A stretch of 64,000 nucleotides of DNA. Source: Biomphalaria glabrata. Taxonomy: Eukaryota; Mollusca; Gastropoda; Planorbidae. The position numbers and the translations under genes are program-made. Positions 36,440 to 49,129 of the stretch are shown in pieces. The number at the start of each line of letters is the position of its first letter. Positions within the stretch are counted from its first letter, which is position 1. The DNA lies in NCBI RefSeq assembly GCF_947242115.1, contig NC_074728.1, forward strand, positions 7,572,425-7,636,424. Reading direction: 5' to 3'. A model generated the notes under the pieces. It had not been told where the DNA came from and made no database searches. It saw only the letters and a list, made by a program, of their open reading frames with translations.

Positions 36440-37832
36440 AGTCTAACTATTTGAAGCGTAGGCAGACATCTAAATATTTGGAGTGTAGGCAGACATCTAA
36501 ACATTTGAAGCGTAGCCAGACATCTAACTATTTGAAACGTAGGCAGACCTCTAAATATTTGGAGCGTAGGCAGACATCTAAAATATTTGAAGCGTATGCA
36601 GACATCTAAATATTTTGAGGGTAGGTAGACATCTAAATATTTGGAGCGTAGGCAGACATCTAAATATTTGGAACGTAGGCAGACATCTAAATATTTAAAA
36701 CGTAGGCAAACATTTGAATATTTGAGACGTAGGCAGACATCTACATATTTGGAGCGTATGCAGACATCTAAATTTTTGGAGCGTAGGCAGACATTTAAAT
36801 ATTTAGGACGTATGCAGACATCTAAATATTTGGAACGAAGGCAGACATCTAAATATTTGAGACGTAGGCAGACATCTAAATATTTTAGACTTAGACAGAC
36901 ATCTAAATATTTGGGACGTAGGTAGACATCTAAATATTTGAGGCGTAGGCAGACATCTAAATATTGAGACGTAGGCAGACATCTGACTATTTGAGGCGTA
37001 GGCTGACATCTAAATATTTGAGACGTAGGCAGACATCTAAATATTTCAAGGCGTAGGCAGACATCTAAATATTTGAGACATAGACAGACACCTAAATATT
37101 TGGAACGTAGGCAGACATCTAAATATTTGGGACGTAGGCAAACATTTGAATTTTTGAGACGTAGGCAGACACCTAAATATTTGGAACGTATGCAGAACTA
37201 AATATTTGGAGCGTAGGCAGACATCTAAATATTTGCAGCGTATGCAGACATCTAAATATTTGGAACGTAGGCAGACATCTAAATATTTGAATCGTAGGCT
37301 GATATCTGAATGTTTGAGACGTAGGCAGACATTTAATTATTTGGAACGTAGGCAGACATCTAAATATTTGGAGCGTAGGCAGACATCTAAATATTTGGAG
37401 CGTATGCAGACATCTAAATATTTGGAGCGTATGCAGACATCTAAATATTTGAAGCGTAGGCAGACATCTAAATATTTGAGACGTAGGCAGACATCTAAAA
37501 TATTTGAGACGTAGGCAGACATCTAAATATTTAAAGCGTAGGCAGACATCTAAATATTTGAGACGTAGGCAGACGTCTAAATATTTGGAGCGTATGCAGA
37601 CATCTAAATATTTGGAGCGTATGCAGACATCTAAATATTTGAAGCGTAGGCAGACATCTAAATATTTGAGACGTAGGCAGACATCTAAATATTTGAGACG
37701 TAGGCAGACATCTAAATATTTAAAGCGTAGGCAGACATCTAAATATTTGAGACGTAGGCAGACGTCTAAATATTTGGAGCGTATGCAGACATCTAAATAT
37801 TTGAAACGTAGGCAGACGTCTAAAGAAGTGCA
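36440..37832. repeat. 27-bp minisatellite array, about 1.4 kb
   Basis: About 51 units of 27 bp, GTAGGCAGACATCTAAATAT plus a 7-base end, with GTATGCAG, GACGTCT and variable TTGGAGC/TTGAGAC/TTGAAGC variants. A three-unit pattern repeats from about 37320 to 37800. Since 27 is nine codons, long frames stay open on both strands (plus RRQTSKYLE repeats, minus SKYLDVCLR repeats). I regard these as by-products of the period, though the plus frame runs on into the fragment at 37833. Confidence 0.95.
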
Positions 37833-38110
37833 AGAGTGTAATGGAAATAGTGACAATGAACTGAGACATGATGACGTAAGAAAGGCCGCACTACGAAAGG
37901 GCGAAATGGCGGGAAATATGCACCTGAATATTTGCGATTCCTATTTCTACTGTACAGAGGCAGCCGTGATCAGCCACAATGTGTGCTTAAGTTTCAATGT
38001 GTTATGGAACGATAGTTTGAGACCTGCTAAACTGAAGCGTCATCTTGTAACAAATCATTATGAACTGTAGAAAGACAAAGCCGTAGATCTTATTTTCAAA
38101 CGCCCTTAGA
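37833..38110 (+). pseudogene. BED-type zinc-finger (ZBED/hAT transposase) fragment
   Basis: The frame reads NDSLRPAKLKRHLVTNHYEL, a stop, then KDKAVDLIFKRP. This is the C-terminal half of a BED finger (SLxPxKLKRHLETxHP) and the following KDK..FFKR segment seen in ZBED and hAT proteins. The two-cysteine half is decayed (YFYCTEAAVISHNVC). Only a fragment; the upstream frame merges with the minisatellite. Confidence 0.6.
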
Positions 38111-38689
38111 AAATGTATACAAATCAGCAGAAAATTATTAAAAATGCACAAAAGTAATTGCAAAAGCTCCTCAAGCTTCATATATTATTGCATTGCAAAT
38201 AGCGCAGAGAATAATAAACATACAACGGCTTTAAAAAATATGATTTGGGCACATAAATCAGGCTGTGTTTGAAGGTCCGCTAACATCCCATAACTTGATA
38301 AGGGGTCCCTGAGCTTAAAAAAAAAATAAATTTGAGACCCTCTGAGACATAGGACTTGTTTGGCCTATCTGAACCCTTCACAAAAACCAGAACGTAGAAG
38401 GATAAAAAGAAGTAAGTAGGCATGTCATTCTGCAAGGCAAGGCAATTATTTCAGTTCGCCTTTTTTTTTTTTGAATCAAGGGGTACATTCGATGTCATGC
38501 TTTGGTTTCATCTGGCGAATTAATTGTGACCTAGATACGTGACTGTAGCCGATGCTCGACTTAATACCAAATAAAAACAATATTTCCTTGTTATCATTGG
38601 CGAATCCTTGCCGTTCACTTGGGGGGCGGGGGGGAATGGGGTTGGGGAAAGTAGACCAATATCCCCGCTCCACACTTGCCTGTATTTCG
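38111..38689. other. Spacer, nothing recognised
   Basis: No frame or repeat that I can name. A T-run lies at 38461-38472 and a G-rich block at 38620-38650. Confidence 0.4.
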
Positions 38690-38885
38690 GACTAAGTCAC
38701 CTTCACCCATTCCTTAGTCTGTTGGATCGTTGGGGCACCACACAAGATTTGTCAACCGTCTTTCTCCATTCCTCTCTGTCTTTTGCATTGGATAGAACCT
38801 TTTTCCATGGCAGGCCCATCCATTCTTTTATATTGTCTTCCCATCATTTCTCCGTCTGCCTCTTCTCCTTTTTCACGGATCCCTG
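38690..38885 (-). mobile_element. LINE 3' fragment (WEDNI tail family)
   Basis: Near-identical to 21505-21700 over GGATAGAACC..., CCATTCCTCTCTGTCTTTTG and CCCATCCATTCTTTTAT. The minus strand encodes the R/K/E-rich polymerase tail. Confidence 0.65.
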
Positions 38886-38961
38886 GGGTCCGCGGACCAC
38901 GGTATGAGAATCACTGCCTTATCAGAATAAGGTTCTGGGCGGCTGCTATAAACCCGCGCAA

Positions 38962-39099
<138 letters not shown>

Positions 39100-39444
39100 A
39101 TATACTGCAACTAACAAGAATTCGCCACCCATCCTTCCAATAAAAGTGTAGGAAGCACCTTTGTCTAGCAATAGTAAGGTTAGTACTAATTCATTATATT
39201 GTGTAACTCAGATCACTCAGATCACGACACGTATTATTTTACAGAATACATTGACTTCTATTGTGTAGCGGTATTTTGTAAAGTGGTTCTGCTAGTTCAA
39301 CATTTCCTGCATCTTACAATTTGTGATCTTTCGGTTTCTTAACAGGTGAGTCTTCATAAACTATAACTAGTCTTTGTGGCATTTTGTGATCATTGATCTA
39401 TCAACTAAAAACGTTCAATTAATATATTAATATGTTAACATTTC

Positions 39445-39695
39445 TCCAGGAGACGCGGCTTTACTTTCAAACCGGGTTCCCCTGGTTCCAATCCTGATGA
39501 GGAGTGGGATTTTTAATTTCGGGATCTTTTGGCGCCCCTGAGTCCACCCAGCTTAAATGGGGTACCAGACAATAGATGGGGAAAATTAAAAGTGGTTGGT
39601 CGTTGTGCTGGCCACATGACACCCTCATTAACCATGGGACACAGACATAGATTATCTTTACATCATCTCCTATAAGTTACAAGGGGTGAAACGTG
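39445..39695 (+). repeat. tRNA-headed SINE, 5'-diverged
   Basis: B-box-like GGTTCCAATCC, then GAGTGGGATTTTTAATTTC and CTGGCCACATGACACCCTC. The A-box end is degraded. Confidence 0.65.
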
Positions 39696-39953
39696 AAGTT
39701 TTATTTTTAGTTCAATATGTTAGTGCTATTAAGTCCACGAAGGGAGCGAAAAGGATTCATTGTAATGTTCCAGTGTATTCGCCCAGTGATAATCTTTCTT
39801 CAAAATAACAGGTGAATTATGAGATGATATAACATTGATCTGAGAGTGTAGTGAACACACAAAAATATCCAGAATATAAGTAAGTAGTACTAGAAAAGTA
39901 TTTACGTTCTGGGACAAACCTGACACACTTATCTACGTGGAAGTGACCCAGGG

Positions 39954-40630
39954 CAGGGGCGGACTGGGTGTCGAAATCGGGTCGGGCATTTGTATATAAT
40001 CCGGCCCAAAATTATGTAGCAAATATTGGGTATCCAATTATATGCCTACATGTCCTCAAAATCAATATTTTTTATTTGATAATGTATCGATAACTGTACT
40101 CATGCATTCGGTGGAATATATCTTTATAAGAAATATATAGGCTCTAAAAAGATGTAGCCTACAAGTAGCAATGCCTACGGATGTAGCCTACACGTAGCAA
40201 TGCCTACGGATGTAACCTACAAGTAGCAATGCCTACGGATGTAGCAATGCCTACGGATGTAGCCTACAAGTAGCAATGCCTACGGATGTAGCCTACAAGT
40301 AGCAATGCCTACGGATGTAGCCTACAAGTAGCAATGCCTACGGATGTAGCCTACAAGTAGCAATGCCTACGGATGTAGCCTACAAGTAGCAATGCCTACG
40401 GATGTAGCCTACAAGTAGCAATGCCTACGGATGTAGGCTATTATATTAAGTCGAAAAATCGGTTCAGATTAAATGAGCAATACACTGTCGAGTCTGTAAA
40501 ATATTTGTTTAAACATAACGCCATAAGAGTCATAGTATCATAGTGGCCCTGTCGGTGGCCCTACCGGCCCATTAGGATAATGGCCCACCGAGCATTTGCC
40601 CGAATGTCTATATAGCCAGTCTGCCCCGGA
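39954..40630. mobile_element. hAT-like element CAGGGGCGGACTGG carrying a minisatellite
   Basis: Left end CAGGGGCGGACTGG and right end CCAGTCTGCCCCGG are inverted repeats. No transposase. The centre holds a 29-bp tandem array. It lies just upstream of ligase B, its right end about 110 bp before the ATG. Confidence 0.6.
40151..40436. repeat. 29-bp minisatellite
   Basis: About ten copies of GATGTAGCCTACAAGTAGCA plus ATGCCTACG, one unit shortened to 16 bp near 40238. Located inside the hAT-like element. Confidence 0.93.
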
Positions 40631-40741
40631 TGTCGGGGTCATGTTTTATTTCAAGGAAAAATTTTAAACAGATCAAGCTTTTAATCCTAAACTGTCATCT
40701 CTAACAGTTTTAACTTATAAGAAAAAACTACAAGACAGACG

Positions 40742-43700
40742 ATGGGTGGAGTAGTAAGCTCTATGGAACATCTTGACACTCTGCCAAAGAGGCTCCAGTA
40801 TCTGTCCGAGGAGGACCCCAACAAGGAGCTCTACGTCTTCTACAACGACGGTGTGCGTGATGCCTACACCTCCAGAGAACTGTTCACCTTGGCTGGGAGG
40901 TTCGCCCACAGACTGCGTCAGCAAGGGTTTCAGAAAGGGGACGTCATCGCCAACACGCTGCCAAACTCCCCGGAACGCCTCATTACAGACGTCGGCATTG
41001 TCATGGCCGGATGTGTAACAATGAATGGACAGGTACATTTTGTATAACTACGAACAATTTTTATCTACAAACTTTATGAGTAATTACGGTACTTAAAGGA
41101 GGTGCTGTGGCTGAGCGGTAAAGCGCTTGGCTTCTGAACTGGGCGCCCCGGGATCGAAAACTGGAATGGTGGGATTTTTTATTTCAGGACCTTTGGGCGC
41201 CTCTAAGTCCACCCAGCTCTAATAGGTCATGACATAAGTCGGGGAAATGTAAAGGCGGTTGGTCGTTGGGCTGGCCACATAACACCCTCGTTAACCGTGG
41301 GCCACAGAAACTGATGATTTTCACATCATCTGCCTTATAGATCGCAAGGCCTTTACTCTACTAGCTGACATATTTTACATTTAATTTTCTCTGTTATCTC
41401 TCTTTACCAACCTAACGAGACGCATTCAATACCTAGAATCTTGCCTACATATTTTGCATCTAATATTCTATTATCTTCCTTTACTGATCTGACGCGACGC
41501 TACTTATTACCTGTAGTTTTCCTTACATATTTTGCTTTCTAATTTTCTCCCTTATCTTATCTTATATAATACAGACGTTACTTCAAAAAAAGAACATGAT
41601 TATGTCCTACGCGTCATGCATTTAGTCATGCATATTAACCAATGACCTAAATTCTGCCAAGTCACTGGTTTTCCTGGCTAGCTCAGGCAACCCATTCCAT
41701 GCTCTAATAGCACTAGGGAAGAAGGAGTATTTGTACAAATTTGTCCTAGCATATGGGACGAGGAATGTGCCTTTAATCTCCCTGTTCTGATCAGACACGA
41801 CGCTACTCATTATCTGTAGTTTTCCTTACATATTATGCATCTAATGTTCTCTGTTATCTCCCTTTACTTACCTAACGCGACCCTATTCATTACCTTCAGT
41901 CTTGCTTACATATTTTGCATCTGCTACAATCAAAAGATACGCGTGCACTTTTGAAATTTAATTGTGACAGGTCTTATTGGCTGACGGGTCAGACGTCTTC
42001 CGGTCTGCCAAAGTTGCTAGATGTCGCGCCGTCCTCGTGTCAGACGAGGGGCCAGGCTGGCGGCTTATCCAACGGTTCCTATCGAAAGAAGCTCAAGCTG
42101 GATGTTTGTTTCCCTTGGACATCGTGGAGGCACCAGAGATGAAGTCTGCCATCGTAATATCCAGGTTTTTAAAACCATTACAATTAAATAGATTGAACTG
42201 GTTGATCTGTAGAGCGAAACCAGGGTCGACACACTGTTATGAGATGAAACAAGTAACATTGTTAAAAAAGTCTTTTTTTAAACACAATAACTCTGACAGG
42301 GCCGGCCCTTAGGCGAAGTGAATTTGGTTGGCCCAAATGAAATTTAAAAAAAACGAACAGAAACAGCGAAAAAGAACAATTTCGCAACTTATTAAAATCC
42401 TGCCCGTCTACAGGCCTATCTAAATCGGCAAATAACTGAAATTCATGTATCGTCATTTCCGTAGTAGTGACAGAGTTAGACCAGTAAACATGGAATCATA
42501 ATGCTAGGTCTGAAATCAGATTCATGTTACCTAATTTTTTCTTTAAATTTCTTTTATTTAAGTCCTGAGGGGGTCCCTCACATATCGGTCCGAGCGGGAG
42601 GCCACTTAATTTGCCTATGCCTAAGGCCGGCTCTGACTCTGAAGGCCTTTCGTCAGACGGTAGCATGGAAGGGTACCACAGGTCCCGGGTACAACAATAT
42701 GATGGTGCTCCCGGCCCACCCATACACGCACATCGTAGGTTGAGTGTAGTCCTATATAAATTAATTAATGAAAGAAACTTCAATGTAGGGATTACCCATA
42801 CAATGCCAGTATAATATAATCATATAATTTATTTATTTCCGGATTATAACAAATAATTATACTGTCGATATAGTTTAATTCTTACAGTCTATCTTTTTTT
42901 TTCGTTTTTCTTTTTTTCACAATACTCAGTGGGCCCCTAATGACCCAATGAGATCCATTCGCGACATGGCTGTTATGCTACAGCTCCTCGGAGTACCAAT
43001 TGCCATTTTTCCTTAGTTAAGGTAGATAACTGGCTAATTCCATTTCTGTATATCTTACGGGTATTTCGTTGTTTTTTCCCCTTGTTAGCGGAAACAGTTT
43101 GGGGAAAAGCAGCTTTTAGTTTTGTGTTGTCCTTCTGTTCGTCTGTCATGTTTAGATCTCAGAAGCTAGGAAGCTATTGAAAATAAAATATTAAAAATAC
43201 CTCATTTCTTACTAAGATACGACACAGAAGTGAGTGTCAGCAATTGTCTTGTTATAGTTCACATAAAATATAGCAAGTCACCGGGAAACTCTATTGGAAG
43301 GGGGCAGAGGTTTGAATAAATGGCTTGGCTAACGAGCCAAATATCTTTGGGTCTCAATTAAAACACAGGAGGGTGGTAGGTAAAAATTGAAACCCACACA
43401 TGACTTCTGCATGTTTTTCCGATGACCCATTTGACTTTTTATTTGAATGAAGACTTTAAATTTGTTCCTGTTGTCGAGTTTCACTGAACGAAAAAAAAAT
43501 TTCTTTTTAGCAAATGATAAAAGAAACATGTCTATTTCACACAAGTTAATTAATAACTGACGTTAGGACTATAACTTTATTGGACAGAGGGGATCCTCAT
43601 TTTCTGGACGACATAAGAAATGGATCCAAAGAAACGTTTGTCAGTCCTTCAGAGCCCGAAGACCTCATGATTGTGCTGACCACCTCCGGCTCCACGGGAT

Positions 43701-46700
43701 ACTCAAAGCTTGTCCCTCGGTGCCACCAAGACATCATCTCTCAAAGCCTGATGCATTCTCAGCTGCGTTCTCCGGACTTGACCTGGCCAAAGCCAAGTGA
43801 CAAGCGTTTTGTGTACTACAGTGACAGGATGATGGGTAGGTAAACCATTGACAGGTTAAGGACCTCACTGACTGAAGGCCATAACACAGAACGTCACAGC
43901 CTGTGGGCAGTTTATACCAATAGCTTGTTACCACGTCACAGACTTGTTACTCAGTTAACAATAGAGCGGGTTTCTTCAGGCCTAAAGGCCAATGGTTTGA
44001 ATGCCGATGAAGAATTAGATTCAAGTTTTCCAGATGTCTTCGAGTCCACTCAAGTGTAGTGTTGTTCTAGACCACCATCTGCAACCTTCTTCAACCTCGC
44101 TTCTCTGCCTCTTATTCTTTTTCCTGGTACTGTTCCCCGAAGAAAGGTCTTTGCGAGCCAGCCCCAAAGATCTTGTAATACGGTCATAGAGTTTTTCTTT
44201 GCGTTTTATTTTTACAATAGTTAGCAGGTCATGGTGGGGTCCAATCGCTGTAGTAACACTGTCTTTAATCTTATTGTTAATGATGCGGTCTCTCGTTGAT
44301 GGGGGTTCTCACACCATAATTTGAGAAACGCTGCGGATGGACTTAAAAGTATCTGCCCATACACAGTAAAATCTGAAAGTAGAACTGTTTATTATTTATT
44401 GAGCAATATACCGATAATTAAAGCTGTGTACTTACTATTGTAGCAATGTATTTATAATAGCAGAAGTTTGCCTATAATTATAGCAATGTTCTTCCTGAAA
44501 GGTCAAATGATGCTTGCTGAATTGCAAACTTTATTTTGTCCCTTTAGGATGGACAGGGGGTATTTCGTTTTACTCCCTGTGTCAGGCTGACACAAGAGTT
44601 TTGCAGGATTTGTTTCACGCGCCTCGGGACACGGCCTCGGAGCTATGGCGGGCGGTGGAAGCTGAAAATTGTGAGGTGTGCGGGTTTTTGCCGCTGGAAC
44701 TGGAGAATGTCTTGGAACGTCTTAGGACTTCCGGTAGACTTCCGGTGAATAGGAAGCTGAAAACGATTATCACGGGAGGACAACCCATTAGAAAGGTAAA
44801 CTTGATACACTGATAAGGATCCGTAACGAAGAACTAATTATCAACTATCCTAAAGCAGTGTCATTTAATCAACTGTAGAATTCTATCAGATAAATTAAAC
44901 TATTTACAGTGGCGTTGCTAAGAGGGTGCCAACCACTTCTTATGACCCTTATTAACGGTTGACATTAAAGTGATAAATTACCATAGACATCATAATTTTT
45001 AAAAGAGAATCGGCGCATATTTAACACTTCTGTAGCGATTAATAGCTGTTGATGTTACAATGGAATCAAAGGGGTCGCGGCAGCTGAGTTGTTAAGCGCT
45101 TAGCTTCCGAACCTGGGGTTCTGGGTTGGAATCTCGATGAGGTCTGGAATTTGAAATTTCGGGTTTGTAAGAACTCTCCTCATTCCAACCAACTCTAATG
45201 GGTACCTGACTTCAGTTGGGGAAAGTAAATGCAGTAGGTCGTTGTACTGGCCACATAACACCCTGCTCGTTAAAAGTTGGCTAAAGAAACTGAAACATTA
45301 TGTGCCCAATAGATCGCAAGGTCTGAAAAGGGAAATATTAGAAAATTACTATTGTTTACTAGATATGTAAAGACTTGTTTATAAACAATCAAAACAAACA
45401 TGTACTCGACAAATATTAGTACGCGAAAGTTGGTACAGAGTTTTAGCGAAAATGTGTTTTGAAAAATATGACACTATTGGAGAATTCCATCAAAGTACAC
45501 CAAAGTTAGGTACGCTTACCGAAGCAGGACGATATGGGGCAGAATTTTTGGAATAGAAGTTTTGGCGTTAGAAATATATTTGTTACATAATATATGCTCA
45601 TTTTATTATGTCCTTAAAAAATGATACATATTATGTTTTGTATTAGTATTTATGTTTAAACGTATTTTTTTTATATAACAATGGTTACTTTTGTCGATTA
45701 GATTTCGGATTTATGTTCGTTTTGTAAATATTGTTATATCACTAGCATTATAATGTTGATGTGTAAGGCCCCCTCTCTTTCTTTTTCCTCCTCTCTCTCT
45801 CTCTCCTTCTCTCTGTCTCTCTCACTCTCTGCATTTTCCGAAGGCTCCAATGGAAAGCCCACTTCCCGTTCCTCAGGCTACATTTATTTTGACATTGGAT
45901 TCTCTAAAAAAAAAAAGGGGGGGGGAATATCAATTAAATTTGTTCAAGTAGTGTGTGTGTGTATGTGTTTATATGGTGACAGTGGGAAGAAGTTAGAGAT
46001 TGGTTGTGAATGATTCAACACAGGTGGCACTGTCGTCACTTGGTCTTAGTTAAGGGAGACGACTCCGGAACGTTAGACTGAAAGGTTGTGTTATTGTAGT
46101 GGGTTCGATTTTGTTAACAGATATTACTAAAGTTTACTACATTTATTTCATTTATCACTATTTGATTTTGTCTATATTATAAATAAAGTTCTATTGAGTC
46201 TTTTTCACAAAAGGAAGTTATTCAAGTCATTTGCAGTTTTATTTTTTAAGATAAATTACGCCTACAATGGTTTAGTTGTCTACCTGCAGTTTGGGGATAT
46301 AAATCATGAACTGGTAACTACAAGAGACAAGACAGCTTTACAGAGTGTAGTAGCCTTATCAACACAGGGGGAAATCATTATCATTTCTTTCTCTACTTAT
46401 CTTTTGGATGCTATTAGGATAAGTTTTATTCTTCACTAGCAGGTTACGGGAAACGAAAATACAATACGGCTTAACTCTTTCTCTCCTAACTGACGATACC
46501 AGCGTTGATTCCACCAGAATGTGGTAAATAATTACGGAGAGAAAGAGTTAAGGCGAATTACAAATTAGTAGACTTAGGGAAATAGGAAAGAAAACTTGTT
46601 TTAAAAATACGGACTTTGTTATTTCTATTTAAGTTTTATTTATAGACTTCGTCCTTTTGGGGGAAATACAAAAAAATGTAAAGGGTTGATTAAAGGCCTG

Positions 46701-49085
46701 CGGTTTTGAGTGAATAGCAGCGATCAAATCGGTCACAACCGTGTGGTGTAAGAAACATGTGTACGAAATATTATGCGAATCCGTTTGACAGTTTAAGAGA
46801 TCTCTTGATACATACATAAATGAATGAATGAGAGCTATTTAAGGAATATAGTATAGGTTGAAAAATGTCGACATTCCTCTGTGTCTTTCAGAGTCAGCTT
46901 CAAAGCTTTTTCACTTTGGCTGAAACTGTTTTCTTAGGGTACGGCTCTACTGAAGTGCCTTGTGTAACAAGACAGTTCCTGAAAGGTAAAGTAGCCATTG
47001 TAAAAGTAGCCATTGCAAAAGTAGCCATTGCAAAAGTAGCCATTGTAAAATAAGCCATTTTTAAAAAGTATCAACAATTAAAATATCCTCTTTCACGCTA
47101 ATCAGTAATCTCTCTATTTAACATCTTTTCCATTGGTCGTTGTGTCTGTTGGTATCATCTCTCGCAGTCTTCTTATAAGATTGTTGACGTGTACGTTTTT
47201 AACACAAAAGTAAAACAAAACAAAAAAACAACAAAAAAAACCATTTAAAACACTTAAGAAAAGACAATACCTCCTATATACAGTAAGGACATATATTGTT
47301 ATTGTTCTGAAATCTAATGAATGTTAGATTAAAAAACAATTGAACATTTTTACTCCCCCCCCCCATTTTCCCCTTCCCTACGCCCCCTCCCTTCCCGAGA
47401 AAGAATACTGGTTAGAGCGATATAATGTTCAGAGACATTCTTCTCTTCCTGGCCCAACCATGCAATTTTGGACACCACAATGAAGAGTCATGGAAAGATA
47501 ACTCATTTAGTTCTGCAAATCGGACTAGAGTTACACCACGTGACTTTCGCGGTGACAGAGCACGTAATTTTTCTCTTTATACATTCTATATTTGACTACA
47601 TTTATCTGTGCATTTTTACACAAGTCAATATCTGGTGTCATTAAAATAGTTGCATGTTTTTTCAGTAACTTTGTTTTGATATTGCCCCTTCGTTTCCTAA
47701 CCATGGCCACCACCTCACATACATTTCAACAGGTCTTTCAAAGTAGTCGAAATTTCTGAATCAGGTAATTGTTCATTTCTATCAGTTGCATATTTCTGGA
47801 AAAATGTCATCGACGAAACTGTTCCTCTCGAACTTCGCAAGATGGCTGTAAGCTTTGTTTGCGAACATTCGGATAACTATGTCTATGGCGACGCCCTGTC
47901 CGTTGTTCCTACTCAAGGAAACACAGTCATACACTCTGCTCGACAATACGCTGCCTACAGGAATACTTCCGGCGTTTATTGTGGCGAGGCTGAGATTGTG
48001 AAGATGTCTCAAATACTTCCCGCTACTATCACTATTCACTTCCGAGAACGTCCCCATGACCCTCCTCGAGTTCACAATAAGGGTCAACGTCTCTCCATAT
48101 CCCTGCTATATATATGGATCATGGCCATTACAAAGTTCTCTTGCCTGTCATAATCACACGTGATGACTTCCGGTGCTGTCTGTTGACTATGTTGGCATGT
48201 GACCAACATTACACACCCACGTGATCTCCACACTGATGTGACGTCACCTTCCCACTCTCCTGTTACTGATGAACACTTACAAACGCCAAGTAATAAAGTC
48301 CAAGACCAGACGCTCAAAAAGATATGCCTGTATCTTCCAAAACTTGTTTTCAGTCATGGACAATTGTATGTTGCTCTCTCCAGAGTTCCCTCTTTTCATT
48401 CACTCACAGTCGTTTGCCCAAACCCACCCCATTTGGACAACTGTGTCTTTCAGGAAGTGTTCACCCGTTACTAAATAGAGGCGTATACTTTATAATTATA
48501 TCATTGGAAAAACGTTAAGCCGTACTTTTTGCTATGTACCAGTTGCATAGAAATAAACAGATGCCAAGTATGCCCGTATTTAATTGGGCCGGTAGGGCTA
48601 TCAAAAAAGGGCCATATGAATATCAGTAAATTGTTTCAAAATTTATACTATTCTTTTTAAAAGCAGCACTTTGAGCGACGTGTTTCCTAACGAAATATAT
48701 TCTAAGTCTAATACAAATCTAAAGCATTGTTTTACATATCCTTTCATCGGTATAAAGTCAGTTCCTTTTCCATGTGAAATGTGCATCTAAAAGTTAGTTT
48801 TTTAATTCTTTTTTGTCTGAAAGAAGAGACGTTCGAGTCCTACAACTGTGGTAAAGTTCTGGATGGTCTATCTGTCAAAATTTGTCGAGACGACGGAGAG
48901 GACTGTCAGGTTAATGAGATTGGAACTCTTTTTGTCAGAGGTAAAATAAATATACCCCAAGGAGAGGAGGAATTAGTTCGCGTTTTCTTATTTTCACAAA
49001 GCTTAGATCAATTCACTCTCTCTGACTGGTAAAAAGTTTAAACATATTATTATTTATTGAATCTGAAAAGACATGAATTAATATA

Positions 49086-49129
<44 letters not shown>

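Noticed and set aside
37173-37856. 227-codon minus-strand frame in the 27-bp array
   Set aside because: By-product of a nine-codon period; no domain and the opposite strand is equally open. Kept only as a finding for checking.
41096-41170. tRNA gene on the plus strand
   Set aside because: A- and B-box-like motifs are present but the cloverleaf is poor and the same head starts every SINE copy in the window.
47782-48087. 101-codon minus-strand frame near the Helitron tail
   Set aside because: No recognisable domain, overlaps an open plus-strand frame of similar length, and abuts a plus-strand Helitron fragment.
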